DNA of 64,000 bases, taken from Camellia lanceoleosa. Its lineage: Eukaryota > Streptophyta > Magnoliopsida > Ericales > Theaceae. The translations under genes and the position numbers were made by a program. Below are positions 29,391 through 42,610 of this stretch, piece by piece. Location: assembly GCA_025200525.1 (NCBI GenBank), contig CM045759.1, positions 434,001 to 498,000 of the forward strand. The letters are read 5' to 3'. The notes under the pieces were generated by a model. The model did no database searches and was not told the DNA's origin. It worked only from the letters and a program-made list of their open reading frames with translations. Every line of letters begins with the position of its first letter. The first letter of the stretch is position 1.

Positions 29391-31423
29391 AAGGTCTGTT
29401 TGGTAACCATTTTGTTTTCAGCTTTCAGTTTATATTTACAAAAATTTTAAAAACTGTGCTAAAAGTTTGTTTGGTAAATTTTTTATTTATAATATTAGTT
29501 CTTAGTTTATAAATTTGACTCAAAAAATGTAAACTGAAAAAATGTGTTTTCGTTAATTTATTAATTTGGCATTGTAGGGGAAGTTACTGTACGCTAGTTG
29601 TTGGCATTATGACCCTGGTTCAAATCTACGGAGCACCCGAATTGAATTTATTTTCTCCCAACGGTAAAATAAAAGTTGTATCTCATCTTCCTCCATTTCA
29701 TTCATGTTGACTGAAACTTCACAAATCAGGTCAGTGTCTCTCTTCTCTCTTTCTTCCCTCTCTTCTCTCTGTCTTCTCTCTCTGTCTCCCCTCTCTTCTC
29801 TGTGTTCACCGAGCTTGTTCTCTATGTTCACCGAGCATTGAATTTTTTTTTTCTTTTCTAAAACATTATGTTGCAAACATGCAAATCTTTGTAGATCTGT
29901 CAACAAATTGATCTCAGGTCTCTTTTTTCTCTCTCTATCTCTCTCTCCCCTGCTCTCTATCTCTCTCTCCACTCTCTTCTCTATTTTCTATTTCACCGAG
30001 CTGCCATGGTGATTTTTTTTTTTTTTTTTTTTTTTCTAAAACAACAAATCTGTTTTGCGGATCTTTTGCAAAATTTTCAAACCACATTGTTCTCACTCTC
30101 AGGTCAGTCTCTCTTTCTCTGTTCTGCAAGTCTGTTCTACAAAATTTTCGAACCAGAAATATGTTCTGCAAATTTGTTCTGCCATAGTTGTTTGTAGATC
30201 TGTGCTACATTTTGTAGATCTGTACTACATTTTGCATATCTGTGCTACAATTTGCAAAATTTTTGAACCAGAAATCTGTTTTGTAGATTTTTTTTTTTTT
30301 TGTAAATCTGTTCTGGTGGAGGTTCTGCAGATTTATTTTTTTTTTTGTTTGTAGATTTGTGCTATATTTTGTTCTTCACTTTAAATTTGGAGTACATGAT
30401 AAGGAAATCTGTTAGGCCTTTTATAACTGTTCTTCATTGTAATGATATTATAACTGTTCTTCACTTTAAATTGTAATGATATTATCTGTTCTTCACTTTA
30501 TATTATAACTGTACATGATAAAGAAATCTGTTAGGCCTCTTGTAAGGAAATCTGTTCTTCACTTTAAATTGTAATGATGTTATAACTGTTAGGGCTCTGT
30601 TTTTCAACGCCTTTTGTTTAATGATATTATAAATATGCATATTTAGGCCTCTTCTATAACCACTCATTCATCCAATTACAAAATTCCATCCAATACTGAT
30701 ATCAAAACATACCAACATCAGTTTCCCAATAAGTGTTCATCCTTTAATAATCTTCAAATTTAGTTAAACAACTAATTGGACCAAGAACTAAACAAGTTTA
30801 TTTTCAATACTGATAAAACAATAATGCAAAGCCCAAAGATCCATTTCTCCATTTAAAAATATTTCACATCACAACAATTTCATCGTGAAACACTGATCTC
30901 CACAAAGTTATTACTCAAGTAATTCGACCTTATTTGAACTCCTGAATCTCAGTACTGCACACAGACACACACATAGAAGCATCCAATACACGACTATATT
31001 TTCCCTGTGCTTCACCTAAAACTTTAATTAGGTTGTAAAAACTGTTCTTTGCAATGTATCTGATGAATCAAATTATTGTCAGAGTTTAAACTCTAGTTAC
31101 CTCAATGCTACGTGCACAGAGACGTCAAAATGAATGCTCATGCACCACTCAATTGTCCTTAGGCTTCAACTAAACTTCCTAGTATTCACTCTAATTCATA
31201 TATATAGCTATCTTTCCTTAATTTTTTTATAGTCCTAGGAGGTCTCTCAACCTCTTAGCCTACAGAATTTTTGATTGTACTACATCATTGGTATGATATT
31301 TTCCTCGTCTAAATAAACTAATAGGATATTTAACCGGTGCCTGTTCTTCAATGCCTCTTCATTTTATTTGACTTACATTTTTTTGAAAATTGTTTATCTA
31401 TGAATAAACATACATATTTAGGC

Positions 31424-32473
31424 AATGGCAACAACAGTATACAATGATCTCCCCATTAATGATGATGATGTTGTTGAAGTTGGTAGAGGAAACAGTGGTC
31501 CATGGCCTCAGGCAAATGAGGCTCTTTTCATTACCCTCATGGATGAGGAGGTGAAACCAAGAGCAGTAAAATAACTTAGACATTCACTAAACAAGCTTAG
31601 AACATGTTGAGAGATCAAATGAACGCAAAAACCAAATACTAGTATAATGCACACCAGCTTCGGAACAAATACAATCAGCTGCGTATTATGTTCAACAAAT
31701 TTACAGCATTACTGAAGCATACTGGTGTTGGTTGGGATAGCCAGCGACTTACTATCACTGCACCGGATAATGTTTGGGAAGCCCTTTACAAGGTTTAAAT
31801 AACTTTTTGCATTTTCTTTGCTACATTTAATTGGGGAATTCTTCATATTAACCTGAAATTCATTGGTTTGTAGGTTAATAGCCATGCAAGGAGGTTCAGG
31901 AAGAAAGGGATGGTTTACTACCATGAGTTGTCTCGTATCTTAGAAGACACATCCGTAACTGGTAAATTAGCTCACCCTTCCACCAAATCACCTTCTGAAA
32001 GTAATGCTAGTTCTGATCTTGAATTTAAGGTAAAAAATGAGGACTTAGATGCATTGCAAATTGATACTGATAATGACAATGAAGATGGCCAAGGCAAGGG
32101 CAAGGGCAAGTGCAAGGGCAAGAGCAAAATGGCAGGTAAAAAGAGTAAGAAGAGAAGTTCTTTTCAAGCTAAAATTTCTGAAGCACTCAAAGAAATAAGT
32201 GAAAATAGCAAGAGGAAGGTGGACCTAACGGAAAAGCGATTGACAAGTGCTTCAGTTACTAATGTTGGCAATGACAATGGTTCAATTGAAGGTGGCTCTA
32301 CTGCCTTACGTTCACTACTGAAAGAGTGCATGGCACTATTGCATGCTATGGAGGAAATTCTTGCGCCTACTTACACTAAAGCTGTGAACAAGCTTGCATC
32401 GGATCCCATAATAACGGAGGTATTTTTTGATATGCCTGCTGGTAGGATGAGGGATTGGGTCCTTAATCTTTGA
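31424..32473 (+). pseudogene. PH-1 ORF1: Myb/SANT-like DNA-binding protein, broken
   Basis: It starts MATTVYNDLPINDDD and continues ALFITLMDEEVK, then after a stop (31571) LRDQMNAKTK, LRNKYNQLRIMFNKFTALL and GVGWDSQRL. This is the pattern of the Myb_DNA-bind_3 proteins encoded by PIF/Harbinger elements and their L10-interacting MYB relatives. A probable intron follows (31790-31874, ending ttgtag), then KVNSHARRFRKKGMVYYHEL, a Gly/Lys repeat (GKGKGKCKGKSKM) and a C-terminal helical region to the TGA at 32471. At least three stops interrupt the first half. The partner transposase is at 43612. Confidence 0.75.
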
Positions 32474-32579
32474 AAGTTATTCTCAGAGAGTTCAAGCTTA
32501 GTGTGGTATGTGTTTGTGTTGTTTAATTTATTAGTAATGTTGGATAATATTTGGTAGTTAAAAAATGTTAGTTCGTATG

Positions 32580-33254
32580 GATGTTTTCATGTTTTCAAAA
32601 ATGTTGGATAATATTTGCTCTATATTGTGGAAACAGAGTTATTATAGAAACTGAGTTGGGTGTATGCAGCATGTATTTTATATTTGGTATTGTATTGCAC
32701 TTTTTATTTTATTTTATTTGTTTCAAAATTATTTATTATGGAAACAGAGTTGGGTGTATGCAACATGTTTTTAATATTGTACTGGAATGCTATTATGGAA
32801 ACAGAGATGGGTAGATGGGTAGATATAAAATTGAAACATATTCTGGAATGCTTTTGTACTGGAATGCTTCCCATTGCTATTATGGAATACTATTGTACTG
32901 GTATGCAACATGTTTTTATTATGGAAACAAAGATGTGTAGATATAAAATTGAATGCTACTGCTATATTCAATGATTGCCACAGCTACATTCAATTATCTT
33001 GAATGCTATTACAATGGGAGTTTATGGATAGTTGAAGTATTGAATGATCTTCTCCTATATAATGCTTGTTGGTAGTCATTCCAAGTATTTTTTATATCAC
33101 TGCATTGTCAACATTGCATGGGAAGCATTGTCAACATTGTTTTATGTCACTGCATTGTCAACACTACATTCCAAGGTATATATGATCTTCTCCTATAAAA
33201 AAATTTATATCACTGCATTGTCAACATTGTTTTCTTAAGAGTCCAAAGGTATGT
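32580..33254. repeat. Degenerate internal repeats between the PH-1 ORFs
   Basis: Repeated words 'tatggaaacagagttgggt', 'gtactggaatgct' and later 'cactgcattgtcaacattg' occur three to four times each. This is part of PH-1's non-coding interior, upstream of the MULE insertion. Confidence 0.5.
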
Positions 33255-33854
33255 TTATAAAAGGGATTTTTATTGATAAATCCATTTTGGAGTTGTTATA
33301 GCCCATTAGGTCCACAAAAAAATATTATAACCTGATTAGTCCCATATACTTTTCTTTTTATTCCATAAGGTCCATTTTACCAATTTTATATTTATACATG
33401 GACTATTATGCCCTTATATATATATATAGTATTAATACACATAACATGTTGCCTCTTTTTTCGTTGATTCAGTTTTGGTAGTTTCTATCTTCATCATCAT
33501 TTTATACGTTTCTATTTTGCATGCTCGTTCGAAGGCTTTGATGTGCTAGGGTTTCATTGTTGCTGTTGTAGTATGGTTCGGTAATTTTCGAGTGAAGACG
33601 ACGAATTGGACGGTGTTCGGTTTTCACATTTTCTGGAGTATAACTAGTTCAAATCAGTTGTTTTCGAGTTACAGGACGATTGTAGGATTGCATGATTAAG
33701 GTTAGTATAATTTTGATTATGAATACATGTTCAGTTTATATTTTGATTTGTATGATGGATCGGATGCTCTGTTTTTTTATTGATATGGATCAGATGCTCT
33801 ATTTTTTTATTATATGCATTTTACAAGGTCCTGTGGAGGAGAGGTCATTCAGAT

Positions 33855-34320
33855 TATGTGAAGAATGTGGATGTTCTCATTTTACTTTGATGTTTACGTA
33901 ATGAGGCTCTGTGTGGATGATATAATTCAGAGTATATGCATCAATGTGAATGTGCATATCATGTTAATATTATGTGAAGAATGTGAATGTTCTCATTTTA
34001 CTTTGATGTTTGCGTAATGAGGCTCTGTGTGAGTGATATAATTCAGAGTATATGTATCAATGTGAATGTGCACATCTTGTTAATATTATGTGAAGAATGT
34101 GGATGTTCTTATTTTACTTTGATGTTTGCGTAATGAGGCTCTGTGTGGGTGATATAATTCAGAGTATATGTATCAATGTGAATGTGCACATCTTGTTAAT
34201 ATTATGTGACGAATGTGGATATTCTTATTTTACTTTGATGTTTGCTCAATAAGGCTCTGTGTGGGTGATATAATTCAGAGTATATGTATCAATATGAATG
34301 TTCACATCTTGTTAATGTGA
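33855..34320. repeat. 116-bp tandem repeat, four copies
   Basis: 'aggctctgtgtg' recurs at 33904, 34020, 34136 and 34252, a constant period of 116 bp. Each unit contains 'tgtgaatgtgcacat' or a close variant, a relative of the palindromic motif scattered through the MULE. It lies between the left terminus and the transposase gene. Confidence 0.85.
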
Positions 34321-34541
34321 AGTTATAGAGGGTTACTTGCGTATTATGTACTATCACCTTAATGTGGTGGCGTCATTTTGATATTGTTAAATGTTTTATG
34401 TTGTGTAAAGATGGTGGTGATAGTTTTCATTATGGATTTAGCACTTGCACTGTACACTTAGGTATCTAATTTTGCACTATGTCAATTTTCAAATCATTTT
34501 GGATTATTGTTGAGTGTTGTATTGTTGTGTTTTTACAGGAG

Positions 34542-37177
34542 ATGGATACCTTTATGATATTGGTGTGTACATATGGTTCCAGTACAACTGTAATAAATGT
34601 TGCTCGGGCATTGTGTTATTCGCGTTTGGTGGAGTGTTTGTGTGAAAAATGGGGTGAGTTGTCTGCTGATTCTATTTCATTGTTTTGTCGGCTACCTAGG
34701 ATTAATAGGTGTGATTTGGATAATGAGGGAGAATTTCAGAATATGTTATTGCTTACTAAATCAATAGAGGTACAACATGTAGAAGTTTGTCGTTGAGTTG
34801 AAAAATGATACTAGTCAGTCGAGTAGCTCTGCATCGCTGCGTGTGGAGGGTGAGGAAGAAATTGATGCACCACGGAGATTTTGCCACCATAAGGAGAAGG
34901 TGTTGTTGTCAACCCCTAGGGCAAATGGTATTACGCATGTGGGACAACGGTTTGTTGGAGATGCACAAGAATTTTGTGATGTTTTATGTAAGTATGCCAT
35001 CCAATGTGGGTTTCAGTTTACGTATGTCAAGAACGAGACAACAAGGGTTACTGCTGTGTATGCAATGCGTGAGGAGAGAGGCTGCTTATGGGCTATACAT
35101 TATAGAGCACAACGAGCAAATGGTTTTTTCTACATCAAGAGTTTTAGTGATGTACATAGTTGTGGTACGAATGAACGAACATCAAAGAATGCGTGAGTTA
35201 GTTTTGATTTGGTGTCGAGTACCATATCTGAAATTGTAAGGGACAAGCCGTTAACTCGACCATGTGAGGTGGTTACTATTTTGAAGAGGGATTATGGACT
35301 TGATGTGAGTTACCACATGGTATGGTTAGGCGTGGAGAAAGCAAATGCTGTTATTCATGGAGATCACTCATTATCGTTTGACCAGTTGCGGTGGTATTCG
35401 GATGTTGTGATGCGTTACAATCCAGGGAGTTATGTCAATATTGACTATGATGCGAGTAGTCAACAATTTTGTCGTTTTTTTGTATCATTCGCTGCGTGTA
35501 TGTCTAGTTCAATTCTTGTCGGCCTTTATTATTCCTAGATGGAACATTCCTCAAAGGAAAGTACAAAGGTCAGCTACTTGCGGCAACGGCGAAAGATGGA
35601 AACAATGGTGAGTATTTTTTTTAGTTGTCTATTCATATAAATATTCACATTGAGCAGCATAGTGTGGATATATGACAGACGATTACACAGTGTGTTGCAC
35701 ATTTACACTAGTGTCAATGTTTACATCAATACAAATTGATGTGAACAACAACATAATATGAGTGATTGAAAAATTAACAGTGATGTGAACATTCACATTG
35801 TGAGTTTATCCATTAATGGACATTAATGTGAATGTTCACATGATTGATGTTTACCAACCCAAATCCAAAAACAACAATAGTAACAGGGCAATGTAGATAT
35901 AAACATCCACATGACCTGTTTGCTTTATATTGTTTTCTATTCACTTTGGAATATTGTGAACAGTTGTTTAATGGTGTTGTGTTGTAGGTCTATTTCCTGT
36001 TGCATTTGCGATTGTTGATTCAGAGACCACGGCCAATTGGTCGTGGTTCTTGCACGAACTTGGAAAGGTTGTTGATGGTAAGCGCCAAATTACTTTTATT
36101 TCGGATCGTAATCTTGGTCTGTTAAAAGCTATGCCAAAGGTGTTCCCATCGGCTCACCACGGTTATTGCTTACAACACTTGAAGAGCAATTTAAGAGACC
36201 GGATGAAAGGAATTGATAATGGATTTAGGGATCACCTAGTTAGTAGTTTGGGTGACTGTGCTTACGAGCCAACTGTGGTAGCATTCCATAAAAAGCTTGC
36301 AAAATTAAAAGAGGAAAGTAAGCAACGAGCACATAATTTTTTCAAGGACTTAGCATCTGAATACTGGGCAAATTCATACTTCAAGTAATAGTAGTTTCCT
36401 AATGTATTCAATTTGTCAAGTTTAGAATGGTAGCGATGTGAAGTTTCAATTATGTTTTGTGGCAATGTGAAATTTCATATTCAGTTTCGAAGAAATTAAA
36501 TTTCGTATTGTACAATGTTTGTGATGTTGTGCGGGGGCGTGAGTTATGGGGAGATGACATCCAATGCAGTGGAGTCATTTAATAATTGGATTAAAGTAGC
36601 ATGCAATCTTCCTATCACTCAAATGGTGGACACAATTCGTACGCAGTTGATGCGGCAAATGTCTACACAGTGTGACCAAGCAAACAAATGGAATGAGCTT
36701 ATTTGTCCTACATTTGAAACAATGTTTATGGATTCGTTCAACAACAGCAGGTCTTGGCAAGTTAGCAAAGCCAATGAGGATGTGTTTGAAATTCATTCGA
36801 TACCATCTGTTACAGTTGATATTGTAAGGCGTACATGTTCTTGCTTCAATTGGTAAATCAACGGATTCCCATATGACCATGCTGTGATTGCTATTTAGAC
36901 GAGCCGCTACAATCTCAATGATTGTGTGGAACATTACTTTCATGTAAAGGCATATCGTGCAGCCTATTCGGGTGCCATATTCCCTATACCATCGGTGGAA
37001 AAGCCGTCTTTTGATCCCACGGACTTCACTATATACCCGCCAACTATAAAAAGACCACCCGGAAGACCGAAAAAAAATAGAATCTCATCAAGGGGTGAGA
37101 AACTGAAGCAAATAAGGTGTGGGAGATATAATAAGTTGGGGAGCCATAATTGGAAATTATGTAAGGAGCCGATATAG
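34542..37177 (+). pseudogene. MULE transposase, broken
   Basis: Order of parts: a PB1-like N-terminal region (34542-34796, ending in a TGA); a MuDR DNA-binding region (about 34940-35170; VGDAQEFCDVLCKYAIQCGF, then HSCGTNER); a linker; and the DDE core. The core has the first Asp in LDGTFLKGKYKG (35537), an intron at about 35607-35987, the second Asp in FISDRNLGL (36095), a CLQHLKSN block and the Glu in AVESFNNW (36565). A SWIM finger follows (CSCFNWQINGFPYDHA, 36835) in which the third Cys is Tyr, then an AT-hook-like RPPGRPKKNR and a knuckle (RCGRYNKLG) that has lost a Cys. Stops and frameshifts occur near 34794, 35194, 35537, 36385 and 36897. Confidence 0.8.
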
Positions 37178-38230
37178 GATGTACATTTTTCATTTCAGTA
37201 TTGTGTTTTACATTGGATTCTTATATTAATTTTTTAAATAAGATTGTGTTGTGTTGGCAAACATTGTGTTACAATAATATTACGTTGTGTTGGCAAGCAG
37301 AATAATGGTTTGGCAAACTTAGTATTAATTTGTGTTTTTTCTTTTTCTTTTTGGGGACGAAACTGATATTTTGTTAAAGTTTTAATGATGAATACATGAT
37401 GTAGACATTCATACTTGCGTAAAAGAATCATATTATGTGAAAACTCGTACATGGGTTGAACTTTTTTACATTATTGTTGTCAATGTTGACATGAATATAA
37501 ACTGTGATGTGAACTTTCACATGCATAGAGATTGACATGGTGTGAACATTCACAACTGTTATGAATAAGAACAAATGTGAATATTCACACCTGTGTATAT
37601 TATTCGTAATGATGTCATATAGACAATGTGTACATTCTTGTACAAAATATGTGTATTACAGGAAAAGTGGGTTCAAAAAATCGCATAAATTATGCTCATC
37701 ACAACACAGCAGTATGAATATCATAAGTGAATATGAACATTCACATCAGTGTTGTAACTGTGAACATTTACATCTATAAAACATTAGTGCATATGAATAT
37801 CATAAGTGAATGTTCACATTTGACAGAGAAGAATAGTATTCACAATTGTTATGAATAAAAACAAATGTGTATATTCACATATGTGTATGTGATCCGTAAT
37901 GATGTCATGTAGACAAAGTGTACATTCCTGCACAAAATATGTGTATTATAAAACAATAAAACAATCGCATAAATTACACTCATAACAACACAGCAGTATG
38001 AATATCATAAGTGAATATGAACATTCACATCAGTGGTGCAACTGTGAACATTCACATCTGTAAAACGTAACAACACCAAAGGTAGATCAAAATTTACAGG
38101 TGGCTTTTTCCCATTAATAGATGTTGTATCACTGTTTTACAATCAGTTGTTGTGTCAAAATGTCAAAGCATTTGATATTAACATTCATATTGAGTGTTGG
38201 TTAGTTTGTAGGTGGACACCCCCCACCTAT
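37178..38230. other. Non-coding MULE interior with palindromic motifs
   Basis: Lies between the converging transposase and protease genes. It holds at least eight copies or near copies of tgtgaacattcaca. There are also two about 290-bp-spaced copies of a segment (37660-37770 and 37950-38060; 'cagtatgaatatcataagtg'). Confidence 0.65.
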
Positions 38231-38269
38231 AGGTTTTAATAACGCTCTGATTTCTTATGATTCAAAAAA

Positions 38270-41200
38270 CTATGTACTAACAAATCTCGTAGTCCACACC
38301 ATTCTGAACTAGTGAGGCTATCCACAATTTCTTCATGGTATATGTGTGCTCGCATGATGTAACATGCAGCAGGTCCGCAGTCCACTCTATAAATGCAAAA
38401 TGATTTTAATTAGCAGTTGACATGTATGTTTGCATAATTGTTATGGAGGATTTGTAAAAAATATAGTGAGGCTTACGAGTCGTCGCCCTGCTAAGGACAA
38501 ACATCAACTGATATGATTGGTTGTGACGGATATTGGCCTGATAACTTAGTGCAGAGCGGTGATGACTCGCCAATAACGAGCACAACGTGCTCAATGTACT
38601 TCCTGTGTAAGGAATTTCAAATTAGGCACCAACAAACATATATGTGTGTACATTTATTTAACGCATGACAACAACTCATATTTGTGTATAAAAAGAGCCA
38701 CTTACAACTTCCTGTGCTTGGTCGATATACGGGTCATGTATGCTTGTCCTTGGGCGCAATGACTTATAATGCGTCCACAAATTGTCTTTAGCATCATACA
38801 CAATTATCATCCAGTGGAAGTCATGGTGCAATGAGAATAGTAGGTATCTCTCTCCTTGGTACTTTTTGACATGTGCATCAATGTGTTTACTCTTTTTGCA
38901 AGGATGGTACTCTCGTATCACTTTCTGTACACATTGGACAAATAATTAATGAACTGTGAAGTTTCACATTCACATTAGAAAAAATGAAATGATAGATTTT
39001 ATTAAACACATGCTCGTAAAGATGAATGACGCTTCATCTAAAGTTGGGTTGACCATCTCTTGTTATTCATGTAATAGTTCGGTATATGCATCTATGAGCT
39101 GCACAAACATAGGGTCATATTATATTATTTGTGGTGGGTGAACAATGTGTGTCTGTAGCTGTGGGTGTGTGTGTGTGTGTGTGTGTCTGTGCGTATATGC
39201 ATGAAGAGTGAATCATCTTTGTAATGGCATACATTATTGTGTATCGATTCCTCCTTGATAAGGTTCACAATGTCATCAAAATACACATGTGTAGACTTCA
39301 AGTCTCATTTCTACACAAGTAGTCTGTGCATTTTAAACAAACCAATGTGATTATTAACATTGCACAGTTCTGAACAAATCACATAAATAAGCACAGTGGT
39401 GAATATTGACAATTATGAAATGTGAATGTTGACATTAGGTTTTGTACAGTCACTTACTCATTACCTCTACTCTTTTGTAAAGCTTGGACCTTTCGCTTGT
39501 CTTGTTTGGACATCTTGCTCCAGATTTTGAACTTGTTGGTCAAGGTTAATTTTTTTGGGTGCTTCGCTGGTGGGTGTTTGTCCACATCTTCAACCATTTC
39601 GACTGTATGGGGCTGTTTTTGGCCAGGTAAGTCTGGGTACTGGAAGTCAGGCAAGCGATGTTCTTTTCGATCTTTTTTCTTTATATGCTTCACCCTAGAA
39701 GATGGGCTGAGATTGTGTTGCATTGGGCTAGGGGGTTGCTTCTGTGCCTCAGCCTATATGACAATGTGGACTGACTGGTCATCGTAAAGGTCCTGAAGAA
39801 TTGTTTTCTCACATTCTAAGTCGATGACCAGCTGCGTTAAGCGCTTAATTTCTTCATCCTTTTGCTTCATGCACTTTTTTATTTCGGTATTCATATTGGG
39901 TGGGTTTAACTGGTTGAACAATTTATGTTCAAGATCAGCTATGACTCTTACCCTTAACTCCCATGAGAATTGAAGGTGTTTGTACTTTGCTTCCCATTGC
40001 CTTATGACTCCCCAAGCCTTCCGATTTTCTTTGATAAGCACATCAATGAAATCAGGTTGGTTTGTGTTTGGTATGACAATAGCTCTCTCATCATGTGGGC
40101 TACTAAACGGAATGTGAATGTCCTCATTACTATCCTTTAGCTCAACTCCATCCCCAGAAAATTGGGAGTTGCTGCCATTGTGTTGTTTTTCCTTGATGTC
40201 AGATAGGTTGGGAGATGTTGTGGCTAGTTCATAAATTTCGGGCTCCACCTTCAATGTTGTACGCCTGAACTTTTGTAATTTTGTTGGGGTTGCAAAGAGT
40301 TCGCCGGCATTAATCTGAAATGAAAAAATTATGTTACTTAACATATATATTTGGGTGGTGTCATAATATGAATGTTTTGATCAGTAGTTGAAGCCCCTAC
40401 CTCATTAAAACCAATATCAATCAAAGAGGTGGTTTTCATCTTCTTTTGTAAAGTAGTCAGATCCCACTTGACACAGCGAGAAAAGGCATTGGGCTTGTGA
40501 GGTTGTAGGATGGTTGTGTGCTCACACAACCAATACTTCAATAAAACAACAAAGACATATGTTATTTAGCATTTGCATAATAATGTCAACATATGTGAAC
40601 ATGAATAGCAGTGGCAGTGTTGTGAACATTCACAGTAGTATATCATGAGTGAATATGAACATTCACATCAGTGGTACAGATGTGAACATTCACATCTGTG
40701 GAACATAAGTGCATATGGACATTCACATCAGTGGTACAGATGTGAATGTTCACAGTTGGCTTAGATAAATAACACTAAAGGACATGTGAAAGTTATTATT
40801 TGACAACATGAGTACTTACCATCAATAACATAACACAGCCGGTGACTTTTGCCGACTTTTTGTCGTTTTGGAAAATAGAGGATGTCAACGTTATTCTAAT
40901 TTGCTTGGCCCATTCATATTCTTGCATGCTTTCCAATGGGACCATATGTGTGTAGTAGCCCTATTCTATTGTCTTTCCGCTTGTTGAGAAAAAAAGTTTT
41001 TGGCAAGCATACATGCAAACTAGTTGGACGACTTCTTCGTTGTCATCTTTTTTTTTGGTTTTCAATGCCTCGGTCAAAAGGGTGTGTATCTATTTTGAAG
41101 TCAACCAGCTGACATTTTTGCATCTTTTGTTTATAATGCTAGTCTTTGGTTTCGCACCATATGATATGTCCATCGGCTTGATGCCACAGTTCACACCAAA

Positions 41201-41581
41201 AATCAGCTTGATGTCATTGTCGTATATGTTCATCTTCTTCTCCCCAATGTAGAAGGTATCTTTTAAAGCTTTATACATTTGTAGGACATGCACAACAGCA
41301 TCATCATCGTACTTCATGCATTTGTCAAGGTCGATCTCATTGTTTCTCAATGCATCTAACAAATGCCAAAAAGGTGTTTGTTGCAGGCAACCAAGTTGTG
41401 CTTGTGTGAATTTGGTGTTTTTCATTAATTTCACCAGTCCGGTCATGTTAGATATGTAGTTCACACGCCGCATGTCAACATTGCTGCTAGTATTTGCTTG
41501 TGGGCTTTCTTCCTTGACATGGTACTCGTCTCTTTTTCTCTTTAAGGTTTTTTTCTGTGCAAGATCTGCAAAATGGAGCAT
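38270..41581 (-). pseudogene. Ulp1-like (C48) cysteine protease gene of the MULE, broken
   Basis: Reads on the minus strand in exons: 41581-40820 (KRKRDEYHVKEE, QLGCLQQTPFWHLLDALRN, DIKLIFGVNCGI), 40541-40400, 40320-39454 (a charged, coiled-coil-like stretch and a Lys-rich segment), then the protease. The protease shows the His in HHDFHWMIIVYD (about 38815), the HYKSLRPR block, the Gln-containing DVCPxQGDDS and the nucleophile Cys in VDCGPAACYIM (codon 38377-38379). This is the H, D, Q, C order of SUMO proteases. A TAG replaces the Gln codon next to CP (about 38490), another stop lies at 39752, and there is at least one frameshift, so it is inactive. Some MULEs carry such genes; their role in transposition is not known. 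Confidence 0.7.
40621..40760. repeat. 60-bp tandem repeat made of the palindromic motif
   Basis: The motif recurs at 40621, 40654, 40681, 40714 and 40741, giving a 60-bp unit with two motif copies spaced 33 and 27 bases apart. It lies in an intron or gap of the protease gene. Confidence 0.8.
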
Positions 41582-42249
41582 TTAAAAAAATTAAGTCAAG
41601 GCTCATGTGATTAGCATAGTGGAACAGATGTGAACATCCACAACATTTGCACTGATGTGCATGTTCACAGTTGTGTGCATGTGTGTGAATGACCATAGTT
41701 TGTGTATGGATGTGAATATCCACATCTGTACATGGATGTGTATGTTGACTGTGTCAGCACAAACACAATGTACATATTAGGTGAGTGTGTAAAAATCAAT
41801 GTATTTTTATACAACCATGAACAACATTCAAGAACATGTGAATGTTAACACAAAACATATAAAAGGATGTTGTGAACATTTACAGTCCTAATTTGTATGG
41901 CAATGCACATTCTTACTACAATCATGCAATGTCAATCTTATAAAATAACCTTAAAATTGAAATACAATTTGAAACATGGGATAACAAAAATGATATATTT
42001 CCTCTAAACACAGTGGTTAATATTCACAAAGTGTCTAATTAATTTACACATGTAATGAATGTTCACAACATAATTATGTATCATAACAACATCTAACACA
42101 AGGAATGTTAAATGAGAATGTTCACTACGGTTAATAACAACAATTTGATAGGCGTGGTGAAGTATTTCATGCCACTTTCATGTAAAATAATGAAGAATTG
42201 AAGGTTCAACTTATTGGATCACCATTAACAATCAACAATACCAACAAGG

Positions 42250-42610
42250 CAAACATTCACAAAAGGGAGAAAAAAATCTACATATCCCTAATTATTGGCC
42301 AAACATTTTCAATCCATGTGAATGTTCACAGCATTGAACAACAACACCAATAATATCTGATTATCCAAACATTTTCAATCAATGTAAATGTTCACAGCTT
42401 TCAACAACAACAACAGAATTGGCCAAACATTTTCAATCCATATGAATGTTCACAGCATTAAACAACAACACCAATAATACCTGGAATAATTTGATTATCC
42501 AAACATTTTCAATCAATGTGAATGTTCATAGCTTTCAACAACAACAACAACAACAGAAACAATTTGGTTTGGCCAACATCTTTCCAAACCATTTGAATGT
42601 TCACAGTTGT
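42250..42610. repeat. Tandem repeats near the MULE right end
   Basis: 'aaacattttcaatc' followed by 'tgtgaatgttcacag' and 'caacaacaacacc' recurs four to five times, alternating between two subtypes with a period of about 115-120 bp for the pair. Confidence 0.75.

Noticed and set aside
33855..34320. CRISPR-like repeat array
   Set aside because: The units are directly adjacent 116-bp tandem repeats without spacers, in a plant genome.
34805..35239. Overlapping 144-codon ORF in another frame of the MULE transposase
   Set aside because: The frame at 34798-35196 carries the MuDR-type residues. This one is its shadow.
39422..39787. 121-codon plus-strand ORF
   Set aside because: Antisense shadow of the Lys-rich part of the minus-strand protease gene.
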